Counted from the first letter of the stretch, positions 33,972-43,016 are shown. The stretch is DNA of 64,000 nucleotides from Roseiflexus castenholzii DSM 13941 (GCF_000017805.1 NC_009767.1:4133001-4197000), one strand, 5' to 3'. Made by a program: numbers and translations. Notes: generated by a model not told the origin, from the sequence alone.

Positions 33972-36900
33972 TTATCGACAGGAAGGGCGGTACGGCATTC
34001 CCTCGAAGTACGTGTTCCACTCGCTTTCCGACAACGTTCGCCCTGCGGTGCGGCAGGCGATGTTGATCAGGTCAGCGCCTGCCTGCGGTAATGACTCAGG
34101 AGTAGAGAGCGGCGCATTCAGGTTCCAAACGCGGGCCATCCCATCGACGCCTGTGGTCAGCATCAGCGAAGTGTTCACCGGTATCGCCACACCGGTGACT
34201 GCGCCGTCGTGACCGCGGAGGATCACCGGCTTGACACCAGGATCGGCGACATTCAGGTCCCACAGCGCCACCTGCCCATCGGCGCTGGCAGTCGCCAGAC
34301 GACTGGCATCGCCGTTCAACGCCAATCCTGTTATTTGAGCGCTCTGACCGCGCAACACCACACGCGCCCGGTTATCGTTGCGTGCTTCGAGGTCCCAGAG
34401 ACAGGTCGTTCCGTCGGCGCTGCCGGCGATGACCAGCGCATTCCCGGACGCAATGCGCACTTCCGTCACCTGCGCTGTCAAGCCAAGCAGCACATAGACC
34501 GAGTCGAACTGCATGCCACTCAGACGCCAGAGGCGCACCTGTCCGCCTGCGCTGCCATAGGCGAGCCAGCGTCCATCGCTGCTGAAGGTGATCGAGGTCA
34601 GCGCGCCGCGGGTGCGCTCGCGCGTGTACGTTCCAGAACCGGAGGCGAGATTGTAGAGTCGCGCCTGGCTATCGTCGTTGCCGGTCGCCAGCAGACGTCC
34701 ATCGGGACTGAACGTGAGCGAACGAATGCCGCTGCGACCGCCAAGACCGCTTAGTCGCTGCGGCGACGCCGAAAGATTCGTCAGATCGTACACAAAGGTG
34801 GCGCCCTGGTTATCGCCGATTGCCAGACGGCGCCCATCGCGGCTGAGCGCCATGGCGGTGTTGGTTCCTCCCGGTCCTGCGAGTTCGCGCGCGGTCAACG
34901 TCGTGCCGGCGAGGTCCCAGAGGCGAAGACTGGTCGGATCGGCGCCGGCTGTCGCCAGACGCGCGCCGTCGCGCGAAAGCGCCAGGAGGGTTGGTGAACC
35001 AGGGGCGCTGGCAATGCGCGGCGACCGGCTCAGATTGGTCAGGTTCCAGACCTGAAGCGTACCATCGGCGGTTAGGAGCGCAGCCACGCTGCCGTTGTCA
35101 CTGGTTGCGGCAGCGACCACCGGACTGCCAATCCACAGCCCCACGCCGCCGATGCGCGCGAGCGACCCGCGCAAAACGGCATCAGCGATCGGAACAGGCG
35201 CTTCGCCTTTCTGAAGCGTCACCTGCACTGCTTCGATTGCCAGCAGGAGGCTGAGAACCGGGCGATCTTCACGTTCCGCCTGTGCCAGCGCCGCAAGTTG
35301 ACCGGCGCGGGACTGACGCGCCTGTCGTTCGAGTGCAGGGACGAGGGACTCGGCAGTCCGACGCGCGTATGACTCCTGCGTTGCCGCGAGCGCCGCCTGA
35401 GTGCCGCGCAGCAGCGCCAGGCTTTCGGCAGCCTGCGAGGTGGCGGCGGCGATCCGCGCCCGGTTGGCGGCGACGCGGGCGTTCTCAACAGCGACCTGGG
35501 CGGTGACAAGCGCCAGGTTGGAGATACCGACCTGGGTCGCCAGTTCGGAAGCGGTTGCTCTGAGTTGCGATTGCTGCACAAAGAGCATGATGCCCAATAT
35601 AAGAGCGCCGATCAGGGCAAAGGTCATCGTCATGACAACCAGGCGCAACCGTTGTGCCGAGCGCGCTTCGGCTTCGGCGCGTTTCCCCTGCTCGATTGCC
35701 AGTTTTTCATTCTGTTCCGCCTGAATGCGACGCGCTTCCGCCAACGCCTGCGCCTGTTCGAGTTCACGGCGACGTTGCTCTTCCTCGGTGCGTCGCGCCT
35801 GATCGATAGCCGCGCGACTGGCAGTCACCAGATCGAGCAACGCTTCGTCGTACCCCAGGTAAGCGGCTTCGGCGCTATTCAACCAGCGTTCGGCTTCCGC
35901 CAGTTGCACCTCATCGAGCAAACCGGCGGCGCCGCTGCCGAGCCGCACCCATTCCGCCGCCTTCGCCTCCAGGCGGCGGCGGGTTGCAATTGCCGCGCGC
36001 TCATCCTCAAGCCAGTTGACCAGGGTGGGCCAGTTGCGCACGAGCGCCTCGTGGGCGACCTCGATCTGCGCACTCCCCGGCGTGTCACCGGGAGTGAGAC
36101 GCACCAGGCGTGCAGCGATCAGACGTTCAAGCACACGATCCACCCGGTCACGCGCTTCGCCGGCGCGATAGAGTTGATCACGCCGGATGCGATTACTGGT
36201 GATCTCCAAACCCTCACCAGGACGCACCAGGCGCATCAGAATACGGCGCGCGGTCACCTGATCCTCCGGGATGAGGTTGTTGTAGAGCGCATCGGCGCTG
36301 CGCGCGAGCGCCTGCCGTCCGCCGCCGATCCGCTGATACGCCTCCCACGTGACGCGATTGCGGTCACGCGCATCCCAGAGTTTGAGCAACGAGAATTGGA
36401 GTAGCGGCAACGCTGCCGGCTCGCCGAGGGTGTCGTGCAACAATGCATCGACGACCCCCGGCTCAAATTTGAGACCGGCCAGTTCCGCCGGACGTTCAAT
36501 CGCCTCACGCATTTCACTGGCGCTGAGCGGCAACAGTTGAACCCGCGCTCGTTCCATCCACCGCTGAAGCGACGGTTCGAGTGCAATAAAACTCTCGAAG
36601 TCGCTTCGCATTGTCGTCAGGACGATATGCCGGGTGGATGGATGCTCCACGAGGGCAACCATCGCCTCGACAAATGCGTGGCGCTCCGATTCGTCATCGG
36701 TCAGAGTAAACAGTTCTTCCAACTGATCGACTACCAGCACCACCGGCTCAGGTCCATCACACGCTGCAACCACCTGCTGCGGGTCCCGCAACTGTTCCGC
36801 CAGTTCCTCATCACGCGCCAGGTCATCGGGTTGACTATTCAGACGACGCAGGACGCACGCCAGGTGCAGCAGCGGTTGCTCTCCTGGCGTGATCACCGGC

Positions 36901-37445
36901 GGGTAGCGCCAGTTGCCGCTGCCGGGCAGGGCATTCTGCTTCAGAGCAGGGATCAACCCCGCGCGCACCACCGACGATTTGCCGGCGCCAGAAGGACCAA
37001 GCAGCGCCAGCATCCGCTGGTCATGCAGCCGGTTGATCAGAAACTCAACCAGGCGCCGCCTGCCGAAGAAGCGAGCCGCATCTTCTTCACGGAACGGGTC
37101 TAACCCGACGTAAGGGCAGTGATCATCATCCAGTTCTGGCGCGAGGGACGGATCGAACTCTTCGAGCGTTGCGTTGGGCGACTCATACCCTTTACGAATC
37201 AGAATCGTCGCCCAATAATCGAGCAACCCCTGTGCAGCGTTGCGCTCATCTTCATCTTCGAGCAACACACCGGCGGCGCTGCCGCGAGCAATGAGTTCGA
37301 CGGCCTGCCCCAGCACAGATGGCGTCAACCCCTCGTCGCGTTGGCGGCGGAGTAAGTTCGTATGCGCCGCGCGCAATGCTGCAAATGAGGGATATGCCAG
37401 CATCTCGTGGTCGGGCATCCCTGCCGAAGGTGAATGATCGGTCAT
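33972..37445 (-). CDS. STAND NTPase (nSTAND1-like) with transmembrane segment and WD40 propeller
   Basis: 1157 residues in five parts. (1) An N-terminal helical region (~15-85). (2) A STAND NTPase core starting CPYVGLDPFREEDAARFFGR with Walker A GPSGAGKSS at 150-158 and Walker B VVLVVDQLEELFTL near 240. (3) A Glu/Arg/Ala coiled coil (~560-605). (4) One hydrophobic segment at ~612-632 (MTFALIGALILGIMLFV). (5) Seven or eight WD40 repeats (e.g. LATASADGQVALWDLNV). The family acts as signal-responsive oligomerising switches, often in immunity or programmed death. Its ATG overlaps the stop of the CHAT-protease gene (ATGA), so the two are almost certainly a functional pair. Topology of the propeller (in or out) is uncertain. 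Confidence 0.9.
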   Translation of the reverse strand: MTDHSPSAGMPDHEMLAYPSFAALRAAHTNLLRRQRDEGLTPSVLGQAVELIARGSAAGVLLEDEDERNAAQGLLDYWATILIRKGYESPNATLEEFDPSLAPELDDDHCPYVGLDPFREEDAARFFGRRRLVEFLINRLHDQRMLALLGPSGAGKSSVVRAGLIPALKQNALPGSGNWRYPPVITPGEQPLLHLACVLRRLNSQPDDLARDEELAEQLRDPQQVVAACDGPEPVVLVVDQLEELFTLTDDESERHAFVEAMVALVEHPSTRHIVLTTMRSDFESFIALEPSLQRWMERARVQLLPLSASEMREAIERPAELAGLKFEPGVVDALLHDTLGEPAALPLLQFSLLKLWDARDRNRVTWEAYQRIGGGRQALARSADALYNNLIPEDQVTARRILMRLVRPGEGLEITSNRIRRDQLYRAGEARDRVDRVLERLIAARLVRLTPGDTPGSAQIEVAHEALVRNWPTLVNWLEDERAAIATRRRLEAKAAEWVRLGSGAAGLLDEVQLAEAERWLNSAEAAYLGYDEALLDLVTASRAAIDQARRTEEEQRRRELEQAQALAEARRIQAEQNEKLAIEQGKRAEAEARSAQRLRLVVMTMTFALIGALILGIMLFVQQSQLRATASELATQVGISNLALVTAQVAVENARVAANRARIAAATSQAAESLALLRGTQAALAATQESYARRTAESLVPALERQARQSRAGQLAALAQAEREDRPVLSLLLAIEAVQVTLQKGEAPVPIADAVLRGSLARIGGVGLWIGSPVVAAATSDNGSVAALLTADGTLQVWNLTNLSRSPRIASAPGSPTLLALSRDGARLATAGADPTSLRLWDLAGTTLTARELAGPGGTNTAMALSRDGRRLAIGDNQGATFVYDLTNLSASPQRLSGLGGRSGIRSLTFSPDGRLLATGNDDSQARLYNLASGSGTYTRERTRGALTSITFSSDGRWLAYGSAGGQVRLWRLSGMQFDSVYVLLGLTAQVTEVRIASGNALVIAGSADGTTCLWDLEARNDNRARVVLRGQSAQITGLALNGDASRLATASADGQVALWDLNVADPGVKPVILRGHDGAVTGVAIPVNTSLMLTTGVDGMARVWNLNAPLSTPESLPQAGADLINIACRTAGRTLSESEWNTYFEGMPYRPSCR

Positions 37446-39511
37446 GGCGTCAGCACCTTGAGAACAGAAGTCAGCGGCTCGCCGACCTTGCGTAATTCAT
37501 CACACACACGTTTGAGTTCGATATCGACGCGAAAGAACCGCTCTCCCGCCTGACGGCGAAAACGGCGGAAAAACTGCCGCGCCTTCGTAGGATCGGCAGC
37601 ACCCAGCGCTTCGGTGACCTTATCAGCATCATTCTTCAAGGCCGCGCCCCAAGATTCCGCACTTTCCAGGTAGAGTGGCGCTACCCGTTCGCGCACATCG
37701 GGCCACGACAGTTCCAGTTCGGTGATATCCTGATCGATGAGCTGCTCAATCCGGCGGAGATCGAGATCGACGATCTGCCAGCGATCATGTTCATCGACCA
37801 GCGTCGCAAGGCTGGCGCTGAGGGTCGTCAATCCGGCAACACCGAGTTCAATCTGACTGATCCTGGTTGCGTCGTACCCCGCAGTGCGGAGCCAGTTGAG
37901 CACGGCGGACATCCCCTCGACGAGCGAGGTCAGGCGCAAGGAGCGGGCTGCGGTGTTGAGACGGGCATTGATCAGAGATGGTTGGGTGGTCAACACCCGG
38001 TTGAGCAGGCGCACCGCTTTTCTCAACAGTTTCAGGTCGTTCGTTTCGATTGCTTGCGTAACGTCAGCCTGCGCAATGCGAACATCCGCCACCCACGACA
38101 ATTCACTCATCGGCAGGCGGTTCCGTTCAGCCACCTGTTCCAGGTCGCGCAGGATGCTCTGAAGCGTCACCTCGTAATTGGCGATGCTTTCCCATGCCAG
38201 GTCGTCATCCGGCAGGCGGCGCATGTCGATTACTATCGGGCTGTAGCAGTGGAACTGGAGCGAGTGCAGCTGATCATGCACGTCTTTGTAATCCGCCAGG
38301 ATGTCGATCTGGCGCGCCGCAGCCTGAAAATCGGCGCGAAACGCGATCACCGCCTCGCGCACATCGCTGCCAGCCTCGATGAGATTCTCGAGCGCCTGGA
38401 TGCCGGTTCCGACCGAACGCGCCGTGACTTCCGCCACGGTCGAGGGCGTATGAGCAGCAGGGGGATCGAAGAGGCGTCCGTCCTCGGTGCGCGTATAGAT
38501 CACCGGGATGCCCCAGTCGGCGCGACCAAGCCCGGCAATGTTCATCACGGCGCGTCGCCCTTCGGTAACGCAAAAATCGATCGGGAAGGCATCCGCCAGG
38601 GCGCGGTAGAATGCCCCGGCAAAGGCGCGGGTGGCTTCTTCCGGCGCCTGAAACTGCATGGCGATGACAGCCGGTACCTGGGCGCGCACCAGGGCCGGCG
38701 CCATGCTGCGCATCGGGTCAAGCGTCAGTTGCCCGGTGGAACAGGCATCGAGCACGACCAGCCGCAGATTGCTCCGGTCGAGCATAATACCAAGTTGCAG
38801 CGCGCTGATTGGTTCCGGGTCGCCAAGTTCGTCCTCGAACAGGAGACACGCCGTGGCGCCGTCGGCTGCAAACCCGCCATGACCGACGAAATGCCAGATA
38901 TGATACCCTTCACGCAACCGATTCTGCAACGTGGCAGCCGTCAGGTGCGGCTCGACTGTTGCGGAAACCTGGTTGCCAAAGCGCTCGAGCGCCGTCTGAA
39001 CCGCTGCCAGTTCGCGTTCGACGGCAGTCGGCGGCGGCGTTTGCGCAGCGGTCAGCAACACGCGCAGCGGCAGCGGTGCGGTGAGCGGCGGGATGCGGTT
39101 CGGCTGCGGCAGATGACGCACAACCGGCACATCGAGCAACGCCAGAGGACCACGATCCGGGTCATAGAGAAATTCCCATGGCAGTGTGGCCACTGCTGCT
39201 GCCGACGGCGGAATATTGAGGCGCAGACGCAGACCTTCATCACTGGCGAGCGCGCCTCGGCAGCGGACATACACATCACGCACGGCGCCGGTGAAGAGTG
39301 CGTCGAATAATGCCCGACCAAGCATTACCAGCGCCGCTTCGTCGAGATCGAGCGCGCGCAGACGCGCCAACAGCGCCTGTATCTGCGGCTCGGCGTCGGG
39401 CAGGCGCAGTTCACCATCACCCTCTTCACCGCGCGGTCCGCGCGCTTTGAGGAGAAAGCGACCGCTCTCTGCCGGAGTGACCACTATTTCCAGGTCAGCA
39501 TACGATTTCAT
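37442..39511 (-). CDS. CHAT-domain caspase-like protease
   Basis: 689 residues from ATG 39511. Residues ~1-140 form a beta-rich CHAT-associated region (LPWEFLYDPDRGPLALLD). The CHAT protease domain has the catalytic dyad: His211 in HIWHFVGHGGF and Cys257 in LVVLDACSTGQ, both in the expected contexts. Residues ~390-689 are a long, all-helical domain I do not recognise. CHAT proteases are caspase relatives that cleave effectors or gasdermin-like partners once a sensor activates them. The overlapping STAND-WD40 gene is the likely activator. The mRNA is nearly leaderless: the predicted start lies about 8 nt before the ATG. An ATG at 39535 exists but lies upstream of the predicted transcription start. 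Confidence 0.9.
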   Translation of the reverse strand: MKSYADLEIVVTPAESGRFLLKARGPRGEEGDGELRLPDAEPQIQALLARLRALDLDEAALVMLGRALFDALFTGAVRDVYVRCRGALASDEGLRLRLNIPPSAAAVATLPWEFLYDPDRGPLALLDVPVVRHLPQPNRIPPLTAPLPLRVLLTAAQTPPPTAVERELAAVQTALERFGNQVSATVEPHLTAATLQNRLREGYHIWHFVGHGGFAADGATACLLFEDELGDPEPISALQLGIMLDRSNLRLVVLDACSTGQLTLDPMRSMAPALVRAQVPAVIAMQFQAPEEATRAFAGAFYRALADAFPIDFCVTEGRRAVMNIAGLGRADWGIPVIYTRTEDGRLFDPPAAHTPSTVAEVTARSVGTGIQALENLIEAGSDVREAVIAFRADFQAAARQIDILADYKDVHDQLHSLQFHCYSPIVIDMRRLPDDDLAWESIANYEVTLQSILRDLEQVAERNRLPMSELSWVADVRIAQADVTQAIETNDLKLLRKAVRLLNRVLTTQPSLINARLNTAARSLRLTSLVEGMSAVLNWLRTAGYDATRISQIELGVAGLTTLSASLATLVDEHDRWQIVDLDLRRIEQLIDQDITELELSWPDVRERVAPLYLESAESWGAALKNDADKVTEALGAADPTKARQFFRRFRRQAGERFFRVDIELKRVCDELRKVGEPLTSVLKVLTP

Positions 39512-39525
39512 AGCGCGGTTATTGT

Positions 39526-39554
39526 AGTATAGCACTCCCTTTCATTGCCGACAA
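39526..39554 (-). promoter_or_regulatory. Promoter of the CHAT-STAND operon
   Basis: Minus-strand TTGTCG (39554-39549), 17-nt spacer, TATACT (39531-39526). Its -35 box overlaps that of the divergent promoter by 2 bp. The predicted start at ~39519 leaves only ~8 nt before the ATG at 39511. Confidence 0.65.
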
Positions 39555-39574
39555 TGACGAAAATATGGTACACT
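39545..39574 (+). promoter_or_regulatory. Divergent promoter of the glycosyltransferase genes
   Basis: TTGCCG (39545-39550), 18-nt spacer, TACACT (39569-39574). The predicted start near 39581 is ~4 nt before ATG 39585, implying a leaderless or nearly leaderless mRNA, unless translation starts at ATG 39633. Confidence 0.55.
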
Positions 39575-39584
39575 CCCGCCACGT

Positions 39585-42500
39585 ATGCATCGGTATCTGG
39601 AAGCGATAGTGAGCAGTGAAGCGGGCGCGCGAATGTCACCCGCGCTGCGGCTGGCGATCCACGCGATTGCGGCAGCCCTGGCGGGCATGTTGCTGGTAAC
39701 CCTGCTGTGCCAGATACCGGTTGCGCACCGTGTGGACGTGGGACGGTTCGACGCCGGGTATGTGCGCGGTTTCTACGACCCGGAGCGCCTCGATTTGCCG
39801 CAGGCGCGCGCCTATCTGAACGAGTCGGATGGAAGTGCGCGCTGGACGCGCGCCGAGTCGTTTCTGCTGTTTCCGCAGGCTGGTCTTCCCGCTGAGGTGA
39901 CGCTGCGGCTGCGTGGTTGGCGTGCTGATGGTTCGCCGCCGAATGTTGCGATCCTGATCGATGGGCGCGAGGCGTATACCGGCGTCACCACCGGCGAGTG
40001 GCAGGAGATCCGGCTGGCGGTGCAGCAATCCTCGTTGAAACCAGAAGATATGCTGATCACGCTGCGCGTGGACACGGCGCCGATCAGCGCCGGCGACCCG
40101 CGACCGGCAGGGGTGCTCGTCGATGCAGCGGAGTATCGCACTGCGCGACCGCCGTTGCAACCGTATCCGGCACAACTGGCATGGGGGGCGCTTGCGGGGG
40201 CGCTCCTGGCGCTGGCGCTGGCAGATACGCAGTGGGGCAGACGCGCGCCCTGGCTACGCTGCTTGACGCCGCTGCGCGCGTGGGTTGCCGGAATGCTGTT
40301 GATCGGTCTTGCGTACCTGCTGTTGTACCGGCTTCAGCCCGCGTACCCCTACCCCTTGCGCGGCTTGCTTCCCGGTGTATGTGCTCTGCTTGGCGCAACG
40401 ATGGCGGTGCGGTACGGTCCGGCGCTTGCGGCACGCCGGCCCACACTGCCGGATGTTCTGGCAGCAGGCGGCATCGTGGTATGGACGACGGCGATTCTGC
40501 TGGCGGCGCAGGATCACGTGACGTTGTCGGTTCCAGGAGTCGAAAAAGATTTCCGTGTCTTCGCTACGCGCGCCATCGATCTGGCGCTCATCTTCCGCGC
40601 CGATGGGTTCTACCATCTGGGATATCCGCTCATGCTCTGGTGCGTTGCGCCGTTGACCGAGGGGAATGTCTTTCTGGCGGCGCGCCTGATTGCCGCCTGT
40701 GCCGGCGCTGTCTTCCTTGGCGCTTCCTGGGTCCTGGCGCGCTGCACGCTGGGGCGCGGACCAGCGCTGGCGGTGCTGACGATGCTGGCACTGAACCCAT
40801 TTGTGGTGCAGTACGCGCTGTACATCGGCAGCGATATGCCGTTCGCGGCGTTCTGCGCGCTGACCCTGGCGCTGCTGGCACGGTGGACGGAGCGGAAAAC
40901 CGCCTGGCTGCTCATCCTGGCTGGCGTCGCGGCGGGCTGCGCGTTCCTGGTGCGGCACCCGGGAATCCTGTTGTTCCCATTCGGAGTGCTGGTTGTGTGG
41001 ATGAGGCGCGAGGCGCGGGGCGCGAGGCGCGAGGGGCGTGAGGCGCGCGAGGCGCGAGGCACCCGACAATGGCGTAGCGCGAGATTTATCTCGCATTTGT
41101 GGCGAGGCGCGAGGCGCGAGGCGCGCGAGGCGCAAGGCGCCCGACAATGGCGTAGCGCGAGATTTATCTCGCATTTGTGGCGAGGCGCGGGGTGTGAGGC
41201 GCGCGAGGCGCGAGGCGCGGGGCAAGAGGCGCGCGAGGTGCGAGGCGCCCGACAATGGCGTAGCGCGAGATTTATCTCGCATTTGTGGCGAGGCGCGGGG
41301 CAAGAGGCGCGCGAGGCGCGAGGCGCGGGGCAAGAGGCGCGCGAGGCGCGAGGCGCGGGGCAAGAGGCGCGCGAGGCGCGAGGCGCGGGGCAAGAGGCGC
41401 GCGAGGCGCGAGGCGCGGGGCAAGAGGCGCGCGAGGCGCGAGGCGCGGGGCAAGAGGCGCGCGAGGCGCGAGGCGCGGGGCAAGAGGCGCGCGAGGCGCG
41501 AGGCGCGGGGCAAGAGGCGCGCGAGGCGCGAGGCGCGGGGCAAGAGGCGCGCGAGGCGCGAGGCGCGGGGCAAGAGGCGCGCGAGGCGCGAGGCGCGGGG
41601 CAAGAGGCGCGCGAGGCGCGAGGCGCGGGGCAAGAGGCGCGCGAGGCGCGAGGCGCGGGGCAAGAGGCGCGCGAGGCGCGAGGCGCGGGGCAAGAGGCGC
41701 GCGAGGCGCGAGGCGCGGGGCAAGAGGCGCGCGAGGCGCGAGGCGCCCGACAATGGCGTAGCGCGAGATTTATCTCGCATTTGTGGCGAGGCGGGGGGCC
41801 TGAGGGGCGTGAGGCAAGGGAGACGCAGCAAGAAGCAAACGTTCAACGTTCAACGTTCAACGCTCAACGTTCAACATTCAACGTTTCCGCCTTCGCTCTT
41901 GCCTTTTGTGTGGCAATTGCGCCACAGGTGATCGTCAATGTGCGCGATACGGGCAATCCATTCTACAATCAGCAGGCAAAGAACATCTGGCTTGCCGTGT
42001 ACGGCGATAGCGATTGGGGACGCTGGAACGAGGTCAGCAACGACGTGTCGCTCGCCGATGTCATACTTGAAGACCCGGCGCGTGTTGCGAGTGCGTGGTG
42101 GTCGAACCTGCGCGCATTCATCGGCGCCGGCGCGGAGTCGGCCGGCGATGCAGGGCAGGCGTCGCAACTGCGGTTACTGGCATTCCCGGCGAACTGGCTG
42201 GCAGTGGTCGGTCTCGTGGGTTGGCTGGCGCTGATCGGGCTGCGGCGCAGGAGTCCAGGCTTTCGAGCCGACGGCGGAAGCGCACAGGAAGTGCCAGACG
42301 ATCACATTCGTGCAGCAACGCACCCGGACGGACGCCTCATCTCGCGCCGGAAAGGTGTCCGCCCAGTCAGACGCCCCAGCCTGCGCAGATGGACGTCCGT
42401 CCGCAGGTTCACGAAGGGCGATGACAATCGTGGGCAACGACGGAGTTGCCGCCGCAGGCGACGGTTGCATGGAGCGCATTTGCTGTCTACTCACAATCAC

Positions 42501-43016
42501 ACTCCTGCCACCCCGCCATTTGCGGCGCTGTTGCTCGTGTGGGTTGCGCTATACACTGCCGTGCTCGCCGTCGGCCTGCCATTACAACGCTTCTATCTGC
42601 CGCTGGCGCCGATCTATGCTCTGGCAGCAGCATGGACGCTGGCGCTGGCGATTGGCGCACTGGCGACGCGATGGGCATGGCATCCGGCGCGGCTCTGGAT
42701 CATTGGCGTTCTGGTGTTCCTTCTGCTCCTCTGGCAGGGATTCGCGCTCGGCGCGCGCGAAGTGCTCGACCGCCAGCCCGCCGACGAGGTTGTGGCGATA
42801 CGTCTCGTACAGCAGACCGTGCCTTCTGGCGAGCCGCTGCGCGCCATACTTGCGCCTGGCGATCCGGTCGGAAAGTACTCCGCGATTGCGCATCGCATTG
42901 TGCCGCCGGATCAGGAGACGCGCTACCTGTTGCACAGTAGCGAGTCGGGACCGCGTCCTGATGGCACGCTGATTGCAGTATTCGGAAGATACGCACTGGT
43001 GCAGGTTCAGCAGTGA
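39585..43016 (+). CDS. GT-C membrane glycosyltransferase (GT39-like) with large repeat-encoded insertion
   Basis: 1143 residues. After an N-terminal helix, residues ~40-190 form an extracytoplasmic beta-rich domain (VTLRLRGWRADGSPPNVAIL), followed by many hydrophobic segments with the family-like loop RADGFYHLGYPLMLWCVAPL. Such proteins transfer sugars from polyprenyl-phosphate donors. At about residue 473 the sequence turns into ~290 residues encoded by tandem repeats: GARQWRSARFISHLWRG (four times), EAREARGAGQ (15 times) and QRSTFN. Hydrophobic helices then resume (FALAFCVAIAPQVIVNV). A second, Arg-rich, non-hydrophobic stretch follows at ~890-970. The frame stays open throughout. Whether the insertions are translated and tolerated in a loop, or the gene is inactive, is undecided. 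Its stop overlaps the next start. Confidence 0.75.
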   Translation: MHRYLEAIVSSEAGARMSPALRLAIHAIAAALAGMLLVTLLCQIPVAHRVDVGRFDAGYVRGFYDPERLDLPQARAYLNESDGSARWTRAESFLLFPQAGLPAEVTLRLRGWRADGSPPNVAILIDGREAYTGVTTGEWQEIRLAVQQSSLKPEDMLITLRVDTAPISAGDPRPAGVLVDAAEYRTARPPLQPYPAQLAWGALAGALLALALADTQWGRRAPWLRCLTPLRAWVAGMLLIGLAYLLLYRLQPAYPYPLRGLLPGVCALLGATMAVRYGPALAARRPTLPDVLAAGGIVVWTTAILLAAQDHVTLSVPGVEKDFRVFATRAIDLALIFRADGFYHLGYPLMLWCVAPLTEGNVFLAARLIAACAGAVFLGASWVLARCTLGRGPALAVLTMLALNPFVVQYALYIGSDMPFAAFCALTLALLARWTERKTAWLLILAGVAAGCAFLVRHPGILLFPFGVLVVWMRREARGARREGREAREARGTRQWRSARFISHLWRGARREAREAQGARQWRSARFISHLWRGAGCEAREARGAGQEAREVRGARQWRSARFISHLWRGAGQEAREARGAGQEAREARGAGQEAREARGAGQEAREARGAGQEAREARGAGQEAREARGAGQEAREARGAGQEAREARGAGQEAREARGAGQEAREARGAGQEAREARGAGQEAREARGAGQEAREARGAGQEAREARGAGQEAREARGARQWRSARFISHLWRGGGPEGREARETQQEANVQRSTFNAQRSTFNVSAFALAFCVAIAPQVIVNVRDTGNPFYNQQAKNIWLAVYGDSDWGRWNEVSNDVSLADVILEDPARVASAWWSNLRAFIGAGAESAGDAGQASQLRLLAFPANWLAVVGLVGWLALIGLRRRSPGFRADGGSAQEVPDDHIRAATHPDGRLISRRKGVRPVRRPSLRRWTSVRRFTKGDDNRGQRRSCRRRRRLHGAHLLSTHNHTPATPPFAALLLVWVALYTAVLAVGLPLQRFYLPLAPIYALAAAWTLALAIGALATRWAWHPARLWIIGVLVFLLLLWQGFALGAREVLDRQPADEVVAIRLVQQTVPSGEPLRAILAPGDPVGKYSAIAHRIVPPDQETRYLLHSSESGPRPDGTLIAVFGRYALVQVQQ
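41062..41788 (+). repeat. Four copies of a 43-bp palindromic element inside a CDS
   Basis: Identical 43-bp copies start with CCCGACAATGGCGTAGC and end with CATTTGTGGCG at 41062-41104, 41140-41182, 41248-41290 and 41746-41788. Each contains the hairpin GCGAGAT-TT-ATCTCGC. They flank and interrupt the 30-bp minisatellite and are read in frame as ARQWRSARFISHLWRG. Confidence 0.9.
41288..41746 (+). repeat. 30-bp minisatellite, 15 perfect copies
   Basis: The marker CAAG recurs exactly every 30 nt from 41301 to 41721 (15 copies) with no substitution between units, built from GAGGCGCG submotifs. Because 30 is divisible by three, the host gene frame is kept (EAREARGAGQ). Perfect identity implies recent expansion; copy number may vary between strains or collapse in assembly. 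Confidence 0.95.
42250..42510 (+). other. Arg-rich non-hydrophobic stretch inside the glycosyltransferase gene
   Basis: Between two hydrophobic helices (ending LALIGL and beginning FAALLLVWVALY) about 85 residues are Arg/Ser/Gly-rich (SRRKGVRPVRRPSLRRWTSV, then RRSCRRRRRLHGAH). The DNA holds the inverted motifs GGACGGACG and CGTCCGTCC. It looks like a second repeat-type insertion that kept the frame. Confidence 0.5.

Noticed and set aside
37787..39310. A 507-codon plus-strand frame opposite the CHAT gene
   Set aside because: Antisense shadow in GC-rich DNA; composition Arg/Gln-rich with no motifs, while the opposite strand has an intact CHAT protease.
41288..41746. CRISPR array
   Set aside because: Units are contiguous and identical, with no unique spacers.
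40254..41846. A 530-codon minus-strand frame rich in LARLLPRASR repeats
   Set aside because: The minisatellite has no stop in most frames, so long shadow frames arise on both strands; this one opposes the real membrane-protein frame and has no family features.
41038..41931. Plus-strand 297-codon and 158-codon frames through the minisatellite
   Set aside because: Same artefact: period-30 repeat without stops. The frame continuous with hydrophobic helices on both sides is the coding one.
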